A stretch of 64,000 nt of DNA from Sipunculus nudus (lineage: Eukaryota; Annelida; Sipuncula; Golfingiida; Sipunculidae): the NCBI GenBank assembly GCA_026874595.1, contig CM049309.1:92030723-92094722 (forward strand). Direction: 5' to 3'. Position numbers and translations under genes: made by a program. The notes below the pieces were generated by a model that saw only the letters and a list, made by a program, of their open reading frames with translations, did not search any database and was not told the DNA's origin. Shown here piece by piece: positions 63,916 through 64,000 of the stretch; position 1 is the stretch's first letter, and every line of letters starts with the position of its first letter.

Positions 63916-64000
63916 TAACGTATTTTAGGTCCTTTTATCACAGACCACGGATGGATACACATTTATTTCCATCAAATAAACCACTTATGGTGGAAGAAAT
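63916..64000. other. Window end, intron 6 continues
   Basis: Unique sequence after the array, with no feature recognised. Confidence 0.5.

Overview
This window looks like an intron-rich, AT-rich and repeat-dense metazoan nuclear genome. The support is consensus GT-AG introns, a secreted HYR-sushi (CCP) protein, a defective L1/Tx1-like LINE with an endonuclease, tRNA-derived SINE-like copies, many (TA)n microsatellites and several long minisatellites. Non-autonomous elements made of a head, a (T)CCGTC/TCTG tract, tandem ~150-330 bp core units and a tail resemble 'pearl'-type elements described in bivalve molluscs. I therefore infer a mollusc or related lophotrochozoan, without certainty. There is no sign of a prokaryote.

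One protein-coding gene is supported, on the + strand and running off the right edge. Six exons form an unbroken reading-phase chain: exon 1 (from 2611, signal peptide), a 21-nt microexon (22251-22271), two exons that together make one HYR domain (55783-55900 and 58988-59130), and two exons that each carry a complete six-cysteine sushi domain (62348-62524 and 62788-62973). The 688 coding nt give about 229 residues of a secreted or cell-surface adhesion/complement-like protein. Introns 1 and 2 are about 19.6 kb and 33.5 kb and hold nearly everything else.

Layout: 1-2610 is upstream sequence with one microsatellite. Intron 1 (2654-22250) holds a SINE-like copy at about 4.9 kb, three adjoining and partly related minisatellites at 7.3-9.2 kb, two family-A composite elements (about 10.0-11.2 and 15.6-16.7 kb), a foldback element at 12.66-12.92 kb, and a 3.4-kb 58-bp array with higher-order block structure at 18.5-22.0 kb. 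Intron 2 (22272-55782) holds an inverted-repeat element, tRNA-like fragments, a family-B composite element, a 33-bp array open on both strands, a 43-bp array, a second SINE-like copy, an antisense 5'-truncated LINE (46.3-50.45 kb), a palindrome-rich MITE-like element and a family-C composite element. Intron 3 holds a second family-B element. Beyond exon 6 a 40-bp array starts about 20 bp after the splice donor.

I found no complete gene besides this partial one, no convincing functional tRNA or rRNA gene, and no multi-gene system. The items most worth checking are the HYR-sushi gene model, the shared composite-element architecture, the higher-order 58-bp array and the foldback element.
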